Source: Bifidobacterium breve
GTDB taxonomy: Bacteria; Actinomycetota; Acidimicrobiia; Acidimicrobiales; Acidimicrobilacustridaceae
Direction of reading: 5' to 3'
Length of the DNA stretch: 64,000 bases
NCBI GenBank assembly: GCA_945878725.1
Contig: CAMCTY010000001.1
Coordinates: forward strand, 124,001-188,000
This document shows, piece after piece, positions 62,300-64,000 of this stretch. Under the pieces are notes generated by a model. The model was not told the DNA's origin. It saw only the letters and a list, made by a program, of their open reading frames with translations, and did no database searches. How positions within the stretch are numbered: the first letter of the stretch is position 1; each line of letters begins with the position of its first letter. Position numbers and translations under genes: made by a program.

Positions 62300-63280
62300 T
62301 TGACAACTCCGACTGACGCGAATCCACAAAAAACAGTTTCGGGTCGGCGGGGGAAGTTCGCCGTCGCCCTCTTCGTGCTCGCTGGTTTGTGCGCGTCGTT
62401 CTCGGTGGCCTCGTTCTGGTCGCTCAATGAACTTCTCGACGAGGACACGTGGGCATCGACGAGCAAGACGCTCGTCGACAACCCGACGGTGCAGCAGGAC
62501 GTCGCCCGAACGATTGCCGAACAGATCGTGTCGGTCGCCGACGTGCAAAATCGGATCGACGACGCGCTACCGATACAGATCGGGGGCCTTTCGACATCAC
62601 TGACCGAGACGGCGACTGATCTCATTACGCTGGCGACGCTGCAGGCAATACGAACCGACGCGTTCGTCGCCGTATGGGATGCCGCAACGCGCGCCACCCA
62701 CGATGAATTCATTCGTGCCGTCGATGGCAAACAGCGATTCACCGTGATCGGCTCCGACGGCCTCTATCTCGATCTGGGATCGTCGCTCAGCGAGGTCCGT
62801 CGCTATCTCGACGACCAGGGGATCACCTATCTCGACGATATTGATCTCAGTTCGATCGACGTGAAGGTCCTACTCCTTGATGCGCCCGGCCTCGATCTCG
62901 TCCGGCGCTTGGTCGAGATGATGCGCGTACTCGTGATCATCCTTCCGACTCTTGCTGTCGTCTCGCTCGGACTCGGGTTGCTCCTGTCGTTCAGACCACG
63001 TCGTGCCCTTGTATCAATTGGTTCTGGCGTGATCGCAGGTTCGGTAGCGATCATCGTGATCGAACAGATGGCGAAGAGTTCGATCGTCGATGAATTGACC
63101 GGCGGCGTTCTTGGCCGCGCGAGTGCCGAGTTGATCGTTGATCAGGTGAGCTCAAGTCTCGATCGAATGTTGCTGCTCGTTGTGGGCGGAGGAGTGGCAC
63201 TGATCGCTGTCGGCCTCCTCTTGAAGAACGGTCGATTCCGACAGGTTCCCAAATCCCCGTCGGAAACTGTGGCGACATGA
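62300..63280 (+). CDS. Membrane protein with large extracytoplasmic domain
   Basis: 326 residues from a TTG at 62300, six bases after mca. One membrane helix near 20-43, then a ~165-residue helical region (DTWASTSKTLVDNPTVQQDVA near 48-68), then three more helices near 210-232, 238-258 and 288-306. The C-terminal tail is short and polar. I do not recognise a family with certainty; the layout resembles actinobacterial integral membrane proteins of unknown role. Its stop overlaps the next start (ATGA). Confidence 0.7.
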   Translation: MTTPTDANPQKTVSGRRGKFAVALFVLAGLCASFSVASFWSLNELLDEDTWASTSKTLVDNPTVQQDVARTIAEQIVSVADVQNRIDDALPIQIGGLSTSLTETATDLITLATLQAIRTDAFVAVWDAATRATHDEFIRAVDGKQRFTVIGSDGLYLDLGSSLSEVRRYLDDQGITYLDDIDLSSIDVKVLLLDAPGLDLVRRLVEMMRVLVIILPTLAVVSLGLGLLLSFRPRRALVSIGSGVIAGSVAIIVIEQMAKSSIVDELTGGVLGRASAELIVDQVSSSLDRMLLLVVGGGVALIAVGLLLKNGRFRQVPKSPSETVAT

Positions 63281-64000
63281 GCGAGCCTTCCTCCTTGGCG
63301 ATCGTCCCGTGGACGGCGGAGCGGTTGGACGAACTCGTTGCACTCGTTGCGTCGAGCGCGGCGTTCGAGGACCTCACTGGTGACGAACTACTCACCGCAT
63401 GTTGGGAACGTCCGGGAGTTGTGTTGGGTGACGAGTCGGGTCTCGGAGCGGTAGCTGTTGGGGTCGGACGAGACAGTGACAATGGAGTTGTGGGCGTCGT
63501 TCGCCTGATCGCGGTTCATCCTGATCGGCAGAGGCTTGGATGGGGATCGGCGCTCGTCGAACATGCAGCAGTTTGGGCCCGTGATCGTGGGGCAACCCGT
63601 TTGGAACTTGGCGGCGTGCTCCCGTTTCCGTTGTGGCCGGGTGTGGATGTCGATAGCGGACTCGGAGAAATGGCGGACAGCCTCGGGTTCGATTCCGGCT
63701 CGGCGGGACAGTCGCTGGTGGTTCCGATCACGTTCCGGAGCGATGATCCGTCAGGCGTGACTGTGCGGCGTGTCGTGCGCGATGACGATGTCATCGCCGT
63801 AACCCTTGCGACCGCACAGGCCTGGCCGCACCTGTCCGACGAAGTGTCCCGAGCCCTCGAGCACGGCACCTGCCACGGAGCCTTCGGGCCGGACCATGGC
63901 GGTAATGACGCTGTGCTCGGTATCGGTTGCCACTCGGTTACTCGGGCGACATGGATTGGACCGTTCGTCGTCGTCCCGGCTCATCGCCGACGCGGAATCG
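63277..64000 (+). CDS. Tandem-GNAT acetyltransferase, 3' end outside window
   Basis: Open from the ATG at 63277 to the last base, at least 241 residues. The first GNAT domain has the acetyl-CoA loop AVHPDRQRLGWGSALVEHA near 79-97. A second domain begins near 165 and reaches its own loop VPAHRRRGI at the window end. Tandem GNAT proteins include mycothiol synthase MshD, and mca lies two genes upstream. The position fits MshD, but the conserved regions needed for proof are not fully visible. Other two-domain GNAT enzymes remain possible. Confidence 0.75.
   Translation, partial: MSEPSSLAIVPWTAERLDELVALVASSAAFEDLTGDELLTACWERPGVVLGDESGLGAVAVGVGRDSDNGVVGVVRLIAVHPDRQRLGWGSALVEHAAVWARDRGATRLELGGVLPFPLWPGVDVDSGLGEMADSLGFDSGSAGQSLVVPITFRSDDPSGVTVRRVVRDDDVIAVTLATAQAWPHLSDEVSRALEHGTCHGAFGPDHGGNDAVLGIGCHSVTRATWIGPFVVVPAHRRRGI

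Noticed and set aside
1-64000. CRISPR arrays, insertion sequences, prophage
   Set aside because: I saw no direct-repeat/spacer arrays, transposase motifs or phage structural genes anywhere in the window.

Overview
The window is high-GC, densely packed bacterial chromosome with no phage, transposon, CRISPR or plasmid signal. It most likely comes from the Actinomycetota. The signs are a mycothiol S-conjugate amidase (Mca), a coenzyme F420 guanylyltransferase (CofC/FbiD), luciferase-like oxidoreductases of the F420/flavin type, LexA boxes of the actinobacterial form TCGAAC-N4-GTTCGA, and a split ImuA'/ImuB/DnaE2 mutasome. The lipid and steroid-like catabolic gene content, and surface proteins with repeats of the LDTRPG...MGYYR kind, suggest the class Acidimicrobiia. 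That class call is an inference from protein style, not proven.

Layout. 0-4 kb: 3' part of an exopolyphosphatase, a lipoprotein esterase with lower-GC sequence, an alpha/beta hydrolase and greA. 4.1-8.4 kb: a branched-chain amino-acid operon leuB-ilvE-cimA, preceded by a 12-codon leader peptide with consecutive Val-Val-Leu-Ile codons and three hairpins, which looks like a transcription attenuator. 8.4-11.6 kb: an L,D-transpeptidase lipoprotein, gltX, a DUF218 protein and tRNA-Gln(CUG). 11.6-31.3 kb: a catabolic region with five short-chain dehydrogenases, an FAD reductase, an old-yellow-enzyme homologue, a TauD dioxygenase, a D-aminoacylase-like amidohydrolase, an MFS exporter, a CYP125-like P450, tRNA-Glu(CUC), a class III nucleotide cyclase and a TesB thioesterase. 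31.4-45.6 kb: aquaporin, amidase, a long minus-strand run (Tat-exported amidohydrolase, half-size FGGY kinase, unknown protein, DnaQ-like exonuclease, PIN-PhoH protein, DUF429, PIG-L deacetylase, CofC), then a six-hairpin-glycosidase-like protein and an orphan peptide-type ABC binding protein with a structured 5' leader. 45.7-48 kb: rnhB, a small membrane protein, an Nfu N-domain protein and an LLM oxidoreductase. 48-58.1 kb: imuA'-imuB and dnaE2, each unit starting just downstream of a near-perfect LexA box and separated by two secreted surface proteins. 58.2-64 kb: DoxX, zinc alcohol dehydrogenase, thioesterase, YbhB-type lipoprotein, mca, a membrane protein and the start of a tandem-GNAT protein.

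How the genes work together. The leuB-ilvE-cimA genes fit isoleucine synthesis through citramalate plus leucine/valine steps, and the leader codons match those three end products. The SOS units would be induced together to build the error-prone ImuA'-ImuB-DnaE2 translesion complex. CofC supplies the F420 that the luciferase-like enzymes may use. Mca and the neighbouring tandem-GNAT protein belong to, or are compatible with, mycothiol metabolism. Convergent gene pairs are repeatedly closed by compact palindromic terminators, several of which lie inside the last codons of the minus-strand gene. No gene-free stretch exceeds 300 bases; the largest (about 235 bases, upstream of leuB) is filled by the attenuator-like leader.
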